From assembly GCF_015101885.1 (NCBI RefSeq), contig NZ_CP062941.1:4030001-4094000 (forward strand): a DNA stretch of 64,000 bases, in the 5' to 3' direction. A program made the translations under genes and the position numbers. Positions 55,649 to 63,140 of this stretch are shown here, piece by piece (position 1 is the stretch's first letter; the number at the start of each line of letters is the position of its first letter). The stretch is from Massilia litorea (lineage in GTDB: Bacteria > Pseudomonadota > Gammaproteobacteria > Burkholderiales > Burkholderiaceae_D). Under the pieces are notes generated by a model. It was not told the origin of the DNA and did no database searches. It saw only the letters and a list, made by a program, of their open reading frames with translations.

Positions 55649-55665
55649 CGCCCGCCTGGCGGGCG
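55649..55665. other. Short perfect hairpin in the paoA / permease promoter region
   Basis: CGCCCGCC and GGCGGGCG flank a single T. It lies 40 bases before the permease ATG and just before TAAAAT, a possible -10. Function unknown; possibly an operator. Confidence 0.35.
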
Positions 55666-55704
55666 CGGCAGGGTAAAATCACGGTTTTGCTCGAGGCCAA
55701 GACC

Positions 55705-57108
55705 ATGACCAAACAAGCCCCGCCCGCCACGCCGCCCCTGGGCGGTTCGGAACTGATCCTCGGCCTGGAAGACCGGCCCCGTCCCCTGATCGGCATCCTG
55801 GCCGCCCTCCAGCACCTGCTGGCGATCATCGTGCCGATCGTGACGCCGGGCCTGCTGATCTGCCAGGCGCTGGGCGTGTCGGCGCGCGACACCAACCTGA
55901 TCGTCTCGATGTCGCTGGTCATCTCGGGCATCGCCACCTTCGTGCAATGCCGCCGCTTCGGGCCCTTCGGCGCGGGCCTGTTGATCGTGCAGGGCACGAG
56001 CTTCAATTTCGTCGGACCCCTGATCGCCGGCGGCAGCCTGATGGTCAAGGCGGGTACGCCGGTCGAAGGCGTGATGGCGGCGATCTTCGGCGTCGTGGTC
56101 GCCGGCTCTTTCGTGGAGATGGGCGTCTCGCGCATCCTGCCTTTCGTGAAACGCATGATCACGCCGCTGGTGACCGGCATCGTGGTCCTGATGATCGGCC
56201 TCACCCTGATCAAGGTCGGGCTGATCAGCATGGGCGGCGGTTTCAGCGCGATGCAGAACGGCAGCTTCGCCAATGGCGAAAACCTGCTGCTCTCCGGCGT
56301 GGTGCTGGCCCTGATCGTGGCGATCAACCGCGTGCCCGTGGTCTGGGTGCGCAGCTGCGCGATCGTCATCGCCCTCGCCGCCGGCTATGCGCTGGCCGGC
56401 GCGATGGGCCGGCTCGATTTCACCGGCATGCACGAGGCGCCCCTGTTCCAGGTGCCGCGCCCCCTGCACTTCGGGCTCGATTTTTCCTGGTCGCTGTTCA
56501 TTCCGATGATCGTGATCTATCTCGTTACCTCGCTCGAGGCGATCGGCGACGTCACGGCGACCAGCAAGATCTCGCGCGAGCCGGTCGAGGGGCCGCTCTG
56601 GATGCGGCGCATCAAGGGCGGTGTGCTGCTCAATGGCGCCAATTCCCTGCTGGCCGGCGTCTTCAATACCTTCCCGAGTTCGATCTTCGCCCAGAACAAC
56701 GGCGTGATCCAGCTGACCGGCATCGCCAGCCGCCACATCGGCGTGTGGCTGGCGCTGATGCTGGTCGTGCTCGGCCTGTTCCCGGCCGTCGCCGGCGTCA
56801 TCCAGGCAGTGCCGGAACCGGTGCTCGGTGGCGCGGCCATGGTCATGTTCGGCGCCGTCGCCGCGGCCGGCATCAACATCCTGGCCAGCATCCACCTCGA
56901 CCGGCGCGCCTTGCTCGTGATTGCGGTGTCGCTGGCACTGGGCCTGGGCGTGTCGCAGGTGCCGGAATTCCTGGCCCACATGCCCCATGCACTGCGCAAC
57001 GTGCTCGAGTCGGGCGTCGCCACCGGCGGCATCTGTGCCGTGCTGCTGAACTGGTTCCTGCCGGCCAGCCCCGAAGTGGACACGCAAGCGGGCGCAGTGC
57101 ATCGCTAA
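55705..57108 (+). CDS. NCS2 purine permease (xanthine/uric acid type)
   Basis: 467 residues with about 14 membrane helices. Nucleobase-ascorbate family marks: the GLLIVQGTSFNFVGPLIAGGS segment (helix 3, Q-G-T-S-F) and the signature NNGVIQLTGIASRHIGVW near residue 332-349, whose N-G-V-I-x-L-T-G-x-A-S-R pattern points to xanthine/uric acid rather than uracil carriers. It is divergent from the aldehyde oxidoreductase genes, which belong to the xanthine-dehydrogenase family but are of the Pao type. GAGG precedes the ATG. It overlaps the next gene tail to tail by four bases. Confidence 0.88.
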   Translation: MTKQAPPATPPLGGSELILGLEDRPRPLIGILAALQHLLAIIVPIVTPGLLICQALGVSARDTNLIVSMSLVISGIATFVQCRRFGPFGAGLLIVQGTSFNFVGPLIAGGSLMVKAGTPVEGVMAAIFGVVVAGSFVEMGVSRILPFVKRMITPLVTGIVVLMIGLTLIKVGLISMGGGFSAMQNGSFANGENLLLSGVVLALIVAINRVPVVWVRSCAIVIALAAGYALAGAMGRLDFTGMHEAPLFQVPRPLHFGLDFSWSLFIPMIVIYLVTSLEAIGDVTATSKISREPVEGPLWMRRIKGGVLLNGANSLLAGVFNTFPSSIFAQNNGVIQLTGIASRHIGVWLALMLVVLGLFPAVAGVIQAVPEPVLGGAAMVMFGAVAAAGINILASIHLDRRALLVIAVSLALGLGVSQVPEFLAHMPHALRNVLESGVATGGICAVLLNWFLPASPEVDTQAGAVHR

Positions 57109-58064
57109 GCCGCAGCGCCCGTCACCGGCGTCGGCAGCGGCCTGCCCGCGAAGTGCGCGAGCAGGTTGTCCAGCGCCAGCCGGCCCATCGCCGTGCGGGT
57201 CTCGACCGTAAAACTGCCGACGTGGGGCGTCAGCACGGCATTCTCGCATTCGCGCAGCGCGGCCGGCACGCGCGGCTCGTCGGCGAAAACGTCGAGCGCG
57301 GCGCCGCCGAGGCGCCCGTCCTGCAGGGCCGCGATCAGCGCCGCTTCGTCGACCAGCGAGCCGCGGGCGATGTTGACCAGGGTGCCGTCCGGGCCGAGGG
57401 CCTCGAGCACGGCGCCGTCGATCATCGCGCGCGTGGCCGCACCGCCGGGTGCGCACACGACCAGGTAGTCGCTTCCGGCGGCCAGCGCCAGCAGCGACTC
57501 GCTGCGCGGATAGGGCGCATCGGCCGTGCTGCGCTGGTAGTAGCGGATCGCCATGCCGAAGCTTGACAGGCGCGTGGCGACCGCGCGGCCGATCCGTCCG
57601 AGGCCGACGATGCCGGCCACCTTGCCGCGCAGGCTGCGGCTCGCGCGCAGGGGGACCTTCGCCTCCCATTCCCCCGCCCGCACATAGCGGTCGAGCTGGG
57701 GCAGGCGGCGGCTGGCGGCCAGCAGCAGCGCCACCGCCAGGTCGGCGACGTCCTCGGTCAGGACGTCGGGCGTGTTGGTGACGGCGATGCCGCGCGGCGC
57801 CAGCGCAGCGAAATCGACCGCATCGACGCCCACGCCGTGCACGGCGACGATCTCCAGCGCCGGCAGGCGCGCCGCCAGCGCGCCATCAATGCCGGCGACA
57901 CCGGTGGTGTAGACGCCGCGCACCTTCTGCCCGATGCGCTCGATGAAGGCGGCGCGCTCGGCCAGCGCCACCTGCGCCATGCGGTGGCAGACGAAAGCGC
58001 GCTCCAGCGCTTCATCGACTTCGGCTACCCAGCCGGAACCCAGCAACAGTATTTCTGGACGCAC
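57105..58064 (-). CDS. D-2-hydroxyacid dehydrogenase (NAD-dependent)
   Basis: 319 residues. Rossmann motif VAGIVGLGRIGRAVATRL near residue 150, with catalytic Arg in NIARGSLVDEAAL, Glu in DVFADEPRVP and His in VLTPHVGSFT, all of the family's triad. It probably reduces glyoxylate or hydroxypyruvate or oxidises another D-2-hydroxyacid; the substrate cannot be fixed. The GTG at 58064 is chosen because GAGGGGAG lies six bases upstream; an ATG nine codons earlier lacks a site. It overlaps the NCS2 permease stop by four bases. Confidence 0.88.
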   Translation of the reverse strand: MRPEILLLGSGWVAEVDEALERAFVCHRMAQVALAERAAFIERIGQKVRGVYTTGVAGIDGALAARLPALEIVAVHGVGVDAVDFAALAPRGIAVTNTPDVLTEDVADLAVALLLAASRRLPQLDRYVRAGEWEAKVPLRASRSLRGKVAGIVGLGRIGRAVATRLSSFGMAIRYYQRSTADAPYPRSESLLALAAGSDYLVVCAPGGAATRAMIDGAVLEALGPDGTLVNIARGSLVDEAALIAALQDGRLGGAALDVFADEPRVPAALRECENAVLTPHVGSFTVETRTAMGRLALDNLLAHFAGRPLPTPVTGAAA

Positions 58065-58103
58065 CCTGGTCTCCCCTCGTTTCACATGCAAAGAGTATAG
58101 GGC

Positions 58104-59174
58104 CTAGTCGACATCCTGCCACCAGGCCGGGCCGGCGTGCGGCTGCAGGATGGCGAGCGGCTCGCCGATCAGCGGCGTCGCCAGCGGCAGGCCGCGCGCG
58201 CCCGCCAGCGCGACGATCCGCTCCATCGGTTCCTGCCAGCGGTGCAGGGCCAGGTCGAAGCTGCCGTTATGGATCGGCACCAGCCAGGCGCCCTTCAGGT
58301 CGAGCGCGGCCTGCAGGGTTTCCTCGGGCTGCATGTGGACGTCGGGCCACTGCTTGTCGTAGGCGCCGGTTTCGACCAGGGCCAGATCGAAGGGGCCGTA
58401 GCGCTCGCCGATCGCCCTGAAGCCGTCGAAATAGCCGCTGTCTCCGCTGAAGAAGACCCGCAGCTTGCCGGTCGTGATGACCCAGGACGCCCACAGCGTC
58501 GCATTCCGGTCATTCAGGCCGCGCCCGGAAAAATGGCGGGCCGGCGTCGCCACGAAACGCACGCCGGCTATCGTGGCCCCCTGCCACCAGTCGAACTCGC
58601 GCACCCTGGCCGCATCGACGCCCCAGCCGACCAGGCGCTTGCCCACGCCGAGGGGCGCCAGGAAATGCGCGGTCTTGCCGGCCAGGGCAAGGATGCTGGC
58701 GTGGTCGAGGTGGTCGTAATGGTCGTGCGACAGGATCACGGCCTTGATCGGCGGCAGCTCCTCGATGGCGATCGGCGGTGCCGAGAAGCGCCGCGGACCG
58801 GCCCACTGCACCGGAGAAGCGCGCTCGGAGAACACCGGATCGGTGAGGTAGAACTCGCCCGCAAGTTTCAGCAGCACGGTCGAATGGCCGAGGCGCATCA
58901 GCGTATTGTCGGGCGCATCCAGCAAGGCCTGCCGGGTCAGGCTGCGCACCGGGATCGGGTGCGTGGGGCTTGTCCCTTCCGGCTTGGCGAGCATCGCCGT
59001 CCACCACATGCGCGCCTGCTCGCCGAGGCTGTGTTCGCGCATCGGGGTCGGATTGGCAAAGGCCTCGCCCTTGTATTGCGGAGAGACATGTGCCGTGCGC
59101 ACCGCCGGCTTGAGCGCGCAGGCGCCGACCAGGGCGATCGCCATGAGGACGAGGGTGATGGTGAGAAGACGCAT
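58104..59174 (-). CDS. MBL-fold hydrolase, probable lipoprotein
   Basis: 356 residues. A lipobox (ALVGAC, Cys near residue 19) suggests membrane anchoring. The metallo-beta-lactamase motif H-x-H-x-D-H is SHDHYDHLD near residue 150, with further metal ligands in TPARHFSGRG, FSGDSGYFDG and VPIHNGSFD. The pattern resembles the NAPE-PLD/UlaG-like branch that hydrolyses phosphodiester or lactone bonds. The substrate is unknown. It is divergent from the LysR gene, 139 bases apart, with a shared 19-bp box between. Confidence 0.87.
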   Translation of the reverse strand: MRLLTITLVLMAIALVGACALKPAVRTAHVSPQYKGEAFANPTPMREHSLGEQARMWWTAMLAKPEGTSPTHPIPVRSLTRQALLDAPDNTLMRLGHSTVLLKLAGEFYLTDPVFSERASPVQWAGPRRFSAPPIAIEELPPIKAVILSHDHYDHLDHASILALAGKTAHFLAPLGVGKRLVGWGVDAARVREFDWWQGATIAGVRFVATPARHFSGRGLNDRNATLWASWVITTGKLRVFFSGDSGYFDGFRAIGERYGPFDLALVETGAYDKQWPDVHMQPEETLQAALDLKGAWLVPIHNGSFDLALHRWQEPMERIVALAGARGLPLATPLIGEPLAILQPHAGPAWWQDVD

Positions 59175-59252
59175 TGGCAGCCGGTTCGATGTTGGTAGCG
59201 CCATCTTAACCGGCGTCGTGCGTGTTAATCCGGCCGGGGTTTGCATGCCCTT

Positions 59253-59271
59253 ATGAACGCAGCTCATGAAT
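59253..59271. promoter_or_regulatory. Candidate LysR box, site 1
   Basis: ATGAACGCAGCTCATGAAT lies between the divergent MBL and LysR genes, 43 bases before the LysR ATG. It repeats ATGAA after 13 bases. A version identical at 16 of 19 positions lies at 61190-61208 before the cupin operon. Shared sequence at both ends of the LysR-cupin region suggests a regulator site. Confidence 0.6.
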
Positions 59272-59313
59272 CGGCTGCTAGAATGAGGACGAATTTTCAT
59301 GAAGGGAGAGTCC

Positions 59314-60207
59314 ATGGCGCGCGACAACATCAACGACATGCTGGTCTTCTTCGCCGTCGCCCGCGAGCGCAGCTTCACCCGCGCCGCCGCCAAGCTCGGC
59401 ATGACGCAATCGGCCCTCAGCCACATCGTCCGTTCGCTGGAGGCGCGCCTCGGCGTGCGCCTCTTGAGCCGCACCACGCGCAGCGTCTCGCCCACCGAAG
59501 CGGGCGAGCGCCTGCTGCAGAACGTGGCGCCGCGCCTCGAAGAAATCGAGGCCGAGATCGCGGCCGTCAGCGACCTGGGCGGCAAGCCGGCCGGCACGGT
59601 ACGCATCACCGCCATCGACCATGTGATCGACCAGGTGCTGTGGCCGCGCATCGCGCCCCTGCTGCCGCAGTACCCCGACCTGCACGTCGAGTTCAGCGCC
59701 GATTACCGCATCGTCGACATCGCGGCCGAACGCTACGACATCGGCGTGCGCCACGGCGACCAGGTCGACAAGGACATGATCGCCGTGCGCCTGACGCCCG
59801 ACGTACAAATGCGCATCGTCGGTGCGCCCGCGTATTTCGCGCACCGTCCGGTGCCGGCTTCGCTGGCCGAGCTCATGAAGCACAACTGCATCAACCTGCG
59901 CCTGGCCAGCAGCGGCGGCATCTATGCCTGGGAACTGCAGCGCGCGGGCCAGGACATCGAGGCCCGCGTGCGTGGGCAGGTCGTCTTCTCGAACGCCGGC
60001 CACATCCTGCAGGGCGCGCTGGCCGGCGCCGGCCTCGGCTTCCTGCCCGACGAACTGGTCGGCGAGCACTTGCGCGCCGGGCGCCTGCTCAGCGTGATGG
60101 AGGACTGGTGCCCGCTGTGGCCGGGCCTGCATGCCTATTACCCGAGCCGGCGCAATTCCTCGCGCGCCCTGGCCCTGGTGATCGACGCGATCCGCCACAA
60201 GGGCTGA
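59314..60207 (+). CDS. LysR-family transcriptional regulator
   Basis: 297 residues. N-terminal winged helix (MLVFFAVARERSFTRAAAKLGMTQSALSHIVRSLEARLGVRLLSRTTRSV) followed by a periplasmic-binding-like effector domain. Effector ligand unknown. The ATG at 59314 is preceded by AAGGGAGAG at five bases; an earlier ATG at 59299 has no such site. The convergent cupin genes end six bases downstream, and a shared 19-bp box lies both here and before the cupins, so it probably controls them and itself. Confidence 0.9.
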   Translation: MARDNINDMLVFFAVARERSFTRAAAKLGMTQSALSHIVRSLEARLGVRLLSRTTRSVSPTEAGERLLQNVAPRLEEIEAEIAAVSDLGGKPAGTVRITAIDHVIDQVLWPRIAPLLPQYPDLHVEFSADYRIVDIAAERYDIGVRHGDQVDKDMIAVRLTPDVQMRIVGAPAYFAHRPVPASLAELMKHNCINLRLASSGGIYAWELQRAGQDIEARVRGQVVFSNAGHILQGALAGAGLGFLPDELVGEHLRAGRLLSVMEDWCPLWPGLHAYYPSRRNSSRALALVIDAIRHKG

Positions 60208-60212
60208 ACCGC

Positions 60213-60635
60213 TTAGTGCTCGTGGGGCTGGTCCGCCAGCGCGCTCAGGTAATCCGCGTCGCCGACCTTCTCCATCCAGACCACGTTCACGCCGTCCAGC
60301 GCTTCCTGGACCGCGATGTGCGTCATGGCCGTGGTCGCGGTGGCGCCATGCCAGTGCTTGTGGCCGGGCGGGCACCAGATCACGTCGCCGGCGCGGATCT
60401 CGACTTTCGCTTCTCCCTCGCACTGGGTCCAGCCGCAGCCGGCGGTGACGATGAGAGTCTGGCCCAGCGGATGCGTATGCCAGGCCGAGCGCGCGCCCGG
60501 TTCGAAGGTGACGCTGGCGCACGAGACCCGGCTGGGTAGCGGCGCCGCGTTGAGCGGGTCGATGCGGACGGTGCCGGTGAACCAGGCCTCGGGGCCCTTG
60601 ACCGATGGCTGCGAGCCTGCGCGTTTGAGTTCCAT
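60213..60635 (-). CDS. Single-domain cupin, hydroxynitrile-lyase-like
   Basis: 140 residues, one cupin. Metal ligands in [17 protein letters not shown] (two His, a Gln) and a later His in [10 protein letters not shown]; ending [16 protein letters not shown]. The pattern matches the manganese cupins related to the hydroxynitrile lyase of Granulicella tundricola, but no lyase activity can be claimed. It lacks a signal peptide, unlike its neighbour at 60647, of which it is a clear paralogue. Confidence 0.85.
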   Translation of the reverse strand: MELKRAGSQPSVKGPEAWFTGTVRIDPLNAAPLPSRVSCASVTFEPGARSAWHTHPLGQTLIVTAGCGWTQCEGEAKVEIRAGDVIWCPPGHKHWHGATATTAMTHIAVQEALDGVNVVWMEKVGDADYLSALADQPHEH

Positions 60636-60646
60636 GTCTTCTCCTC

Positions 60647-61117
60647 TTATTCGCCGTACTGCTCGTCGCTGACTTTTTCCATCCATTCGACATTCTTGCC
60701 GGCGGCCGTCTCCTGGATCGCGAGATGGGTCATCGCGGTCCCTGGTACCGCGCCATGCCAGTGCTTGACGCCGGGCGGGATCCGGATCACGTCGCCGGGA
60801 CGGATTTCCTCGATCTTCCCGCCCCAGCGCTGCACGCGGCCGACGCCGGCGGTGACAACCAGGGCCTGGCCCAGCGGATGGCTGTGCCAGGCCGAACGCG
60901 CGCCGGGTTCGAAAGTGACGTAGGCGGCACCGGCGCGGGCCGGTTCGGTCGGCGTGAACAGCGGGTCGACGCGCACGCTGCCGGTGAAATTGGCCGCTGG
61001 CCCCTGCACCGGGGCTTGCGTCCCGGCGCGGGAAATGCCGATGTCGCCGGCAGGCGCCTGGGCGTGTGCCGCGCAGGCGGCCAGCAAGGCGATAGTGGTC
61101 AGGACGGCAGGCTTCAT
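60647..61117 (-). CDS. Exported cupin, hydroxynitrile-lyase-like
   Basis: 156 residues: a Sec signal ([21 protein letters not shown]) and one cupin with [17 protein letters not shown] and [21 protein letters not shown]. Probably periplasmic. It is a paralogue of the next gene, 11 bases downstream, sharing most of the cupin core but differing in location. It is the first gene of the pair; the second copy of the 19-bp LysR box lies 73 bases before its ATG. Confidence 0.87.
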   Translation of the reverse strand: MKPAVLTTIALLAACAAHAQAPAGDIGISRAGTQAPVQGPAANFTGSVRVDPLFTPTEPARAGAAYVTFEPGARSAWHSHPLGQALVVTAGVGRVQRWGGKIEEIRPGDVIRIPPGVKHWHGAVPGTAMTHLAIQETAAGKNVEWMEKVSDEQYGE

Positions 61118-61189
61118 CGGCTTCCTTTCGAAAACCCACTGTAACCCGCCCTCCGATCCATGATAAGACCGGATAAACGACATAGGCCC

Positions 61190-61208
61190 ATGAATGCGCC
61201 TCATGAAT
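61190..61208. promoter_or_regulatory. Candidate LysR box, site 2
   Basis: ATGAATGCGCCTCATGAAT, 16 of 19 positions shared with the box at 59253. It lies 73 bases upstream of the exported cupin gene on the minus strand, in normal LysR activator position. Confidence 0.6.
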
Positions 61209-61223
61209 GCGCGCGCAGCGCGA

Positions 61224-61266
61224 ATGCAGACAGGCCCGCCGGATTTCCCGGCGGGCCTGTCTGCAT
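61224..61266. terminator. Strong hairpin, probable terminator of the PEP-CTERM gene
   Basis: Perfect 19-base arms (61224-61242 and 61248-61266) starting ATGCAGACAGGCCC, with a five-base loop. It lies just past the minus-strand stop at 61280. No T-run follows, so efficiency as an intrinsic terminator is uncertain. Confidence 0.7.
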
Positions 61267-61279
61267 GGGCAAACCAGGC

Positions 61280-61879
61280 TTAGCTTGCCGCGGCCGTCAC
61301 GCGCCGGCGGCGCAGCCCGGCCAGGCCGGCCGCGCCCAGGCCGAACAGCGCCAGGCTGCCCGGTTCCGGCACCTCCGTCAGGAAGCCGCGGATTTCGCCG
61401 CGCGGGAAGGCGCTCGTGTGGATGTTCAGGTAGGCGCGGCCAGAGGCAAGTCCCGCCAGGAAGGCCGCCTGGGCGCCGGCCACGTTGCCGCCGTTGTTGT
61501 TGACGAAGGCAGGATTCCAGGTCGACAGGTTGGAAAAGTCGAAGGTTTCGGTATAGGTACCCGCGGTGACACCCAGCGGAAATGCCGGGAAGGTCGGCAG
61601 CGAGGTCGCCACCCCTGCCGTACCGGCGAACGGCAGCGCCGTGCAGCAATGGATGTGCGAGGCGGTCGTCCCCGCGCTCAGGCCGGAAAAGCTGGCGTTC
61701 ACGGTCATGGTGCCGAGCACGTCGTCGATGGTGACACGTGCCTGGCCGGTGCCGGACGAATTGTTTTGCGGATCTTCATTCGTGCCGTTCAAGGTTGCCT
61801 GGTAGGTGATGATGTCCGCATGCGCCGCGCTGCACAGCAGGAGCAGCGCGGTGGACAAACCGAGAGCAAGACGTTTCAT
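61280..61879 (-). CDS. CHRD-domain protein with PEP-CTERM anchor
   Basis: 199 residues: Sec signal ([21 protein letters not shown]), a CHRD domain ([29 protein letters not shown] near the start, then SHIHCCTA, and [19 protein letters not shown]), and a C-terminal PEP-CTERM sorting signal ([24 protein letters not shown]). The product should be cut and anchored by an exosortase, which is not in the window, and linked to exopolysaccharide. The CHRD domain's function outside chordin is unclear. Confidence 0.9.
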   Translation of the reverse strand: MKRLALGLSTALLLLCSAAHADIITYQATLNGTNEDPQNNSSGTGQARVTIDDVLGTMTVNASFSGLSAGTTASHIHCCTALPFAGTAGVATSLPTFPAFPLGVTAGTYTETFDFSNLSTWNPAFVNNNGGNVAGAQAAFLAGLASGRAYLNIHTSAFPRGEIRGFLTEVPEPGSLALFGLGAAGLAGLRRRRVTAAAS

Positions 61880-62151
61880 GACGAATCCTCCGAAATGGGT
61901 GTCCTACCCGCCGAGCATAAAATATGCCCGTACCGTGGCGCGGGGCGTCGCGGATGTTCCTGGGGCGTCGCCGACTTGAAGTGTAAATACTGCCGACACC
62001 AGAAGTATGTCGTCCTGTCATCTAACCGTTCCGCGTGGAATCGGCTGGCGGGCCGGCCAGGGTTTTCGCACGTGCGCCTGACAAGCGGCAGCGCACGGCG
62101 TAAACTCGTCCTGGCGGCCACTTGCGCCGAACCGGGACGAAAGGAGACAGC

Positions 62152-62988
62152 ATGTACAAGACAATCGTGGTGCACGTCGACGACAGCGCGGGGATGGAGG
62201 CACGGCTGCGGGCGGCGGCAAACCTGGCGAACCTGCACGGCGCCCACCTGGTCGGCAGCGCGGCGACCGGCACCTCATGGTCCTCGTATGCCTTGCTGGT
62301 CGGTTCGATGGCGGTGACGCCGATCGAGGAATTCGATGCCATGTGCGTCGAAGCGCGTACCAGCCTGCGCCACTTCGCCGAAGCGGCGCGCCGGCTGGGC
62401 GTGGAATCGGTGGAAGAACGCCTGACCGAGGACGAGCACCGCCGCGCCCTGCTGCTGCAGTCGCGCTACGCCGACCTGGTCGTGACCAGCCAGGACACGG
62501 GCGCCAGGACGGGTGCCTACGAACGTGTGCGCGGCCTGCCGCAATACGTGGCCATGCACGGCGCACGGCCGGTGCTGGTCGTGCCGCAGGCCTACGGCGG
62601 CAAACCGATGGGCGAGCATGTGGTCGTCGGCTGGGACGGCAGCCTGCCGGCCGTCCGCGCCATCCAGGCTGCCCTGCCCCTGCTGGTGCGCGCGGCATCG
62701 GTGCGGCTCGCGCTGGTGAACGTCGACGACGAGTCCGGCCTGCATGGCGAAGAGCCCGGCGCCGACATGGCCCTCTATCTCGCGCGCCATGGCGTGCCGG
62801 TCGAGGTCGTGCTCGAGAAGACGAATGCCGCGCCCGGCCAGGCGCTGGCCGACATCGCGCAGGCGGGCCACGCCGGCCTGATCGTGGCCGGCGCCTTCGG
62901 GCACAGCCGCTACCGCGAACTGGTGCTGGGCGGCGTCACGCGCTACCTGGTCGAGCGCAGCCCGCTGCCGGTGCTGCTTGCGCATTGA
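62152..62988 (+). CDS. Universal stress protein (UspA family), tandem domain
   Basis: 278 residues. Two Usp-like halves: MYKTIVVHVDDS...VRPVLVVP-like (about 1-150) and HVVVGWDGSLPAVRAIQAA to PLPVLLAH (about 160-278). The second half has the ATP-binding-like pattern G-A-F-G-H-S-R-Y-R-E-L-V-L-G-G-V-T. The first has a degenerate version. Cytoplasmic; role in stress endurance inferred from the family. AAGGAGA precedes the ATG. It stands alone, followed by a palindromic repeat. Confidence 0.88.
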   Translation: MYKTIVVHVDDSAGMEARLRAAANLANLHGAHLVGSAATGTSWSSYALLVGSMAVTPIEEFDAMCVEARTSLRHFAEAARRLGVESVEERLTEDEHRRALLLQSRYADLVVTSQDTGARTGAYERVRGLPQYVAMHGARPVLVVPQAYGGKPMGEHVVVGWDGSLPAVRAIQAALPLLVRAASVRLALVNVDDESGLHGEEPGADMALYLARHGVPVEVVLEKTNAAPGQALADIAQAGHAGLIVAGAFGHSRYRELVLGGVTRYLVERSPLPVLLAH

Positions 62989-62992
62989 GAGG

Positions 62993-63102
62993 CGTAGGGT
63001 GGGCTCTCCGAGCCCACGCGTGACGCCGGCACCGTGTTGGCGGGGCCTTTCTTAAAGCACAGCCAACACCGTTCAACATTCACGCGTGCGCTCGGAGAGC
63101 CC
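62993..63102. repeat. Interspersed palindrome with a degraded inverted partner
   Basis: Full copy at 62993-63020 (starts CGTAGGGTGGGCTC, ends GAGCCCACGCG). An inverted partial copy at 63081-63102 keeps CACGCGTG and CTCGGAGAGC but has lost the GTAGGGTGGG end. It lies between the UspA gene and the convergent dehydrogenase gene. Confidence 0.75.
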
Positions 63103-63113
63103 GGTGAAGCCGT

Positions 63114-63136
63114 CATCGAGGCCATTGGCCTCGATG
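63114..63136. terminator. Perfect hairpin after the 3-hydroxyacyl-CoA dehydrogenase gene
   Basis: Ten-base arms CATCGAGGCC and GGCCTCGATG with a three-base loop, five bases past the minus-strand stop. No T-run on either side. Confidence 0.45.
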
Positions 63137-63140
63137 ACCC

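Noticed and set aside
51613..57108. Pao-like genes plus purine permease as a xanthine dehydrogenase operon
   Set aside because: Subunit lengths, the Tat signal and the extra cysteines in the FAD subunit fit PaoABC rather than XdhAB, despite the adjacent purine permease.
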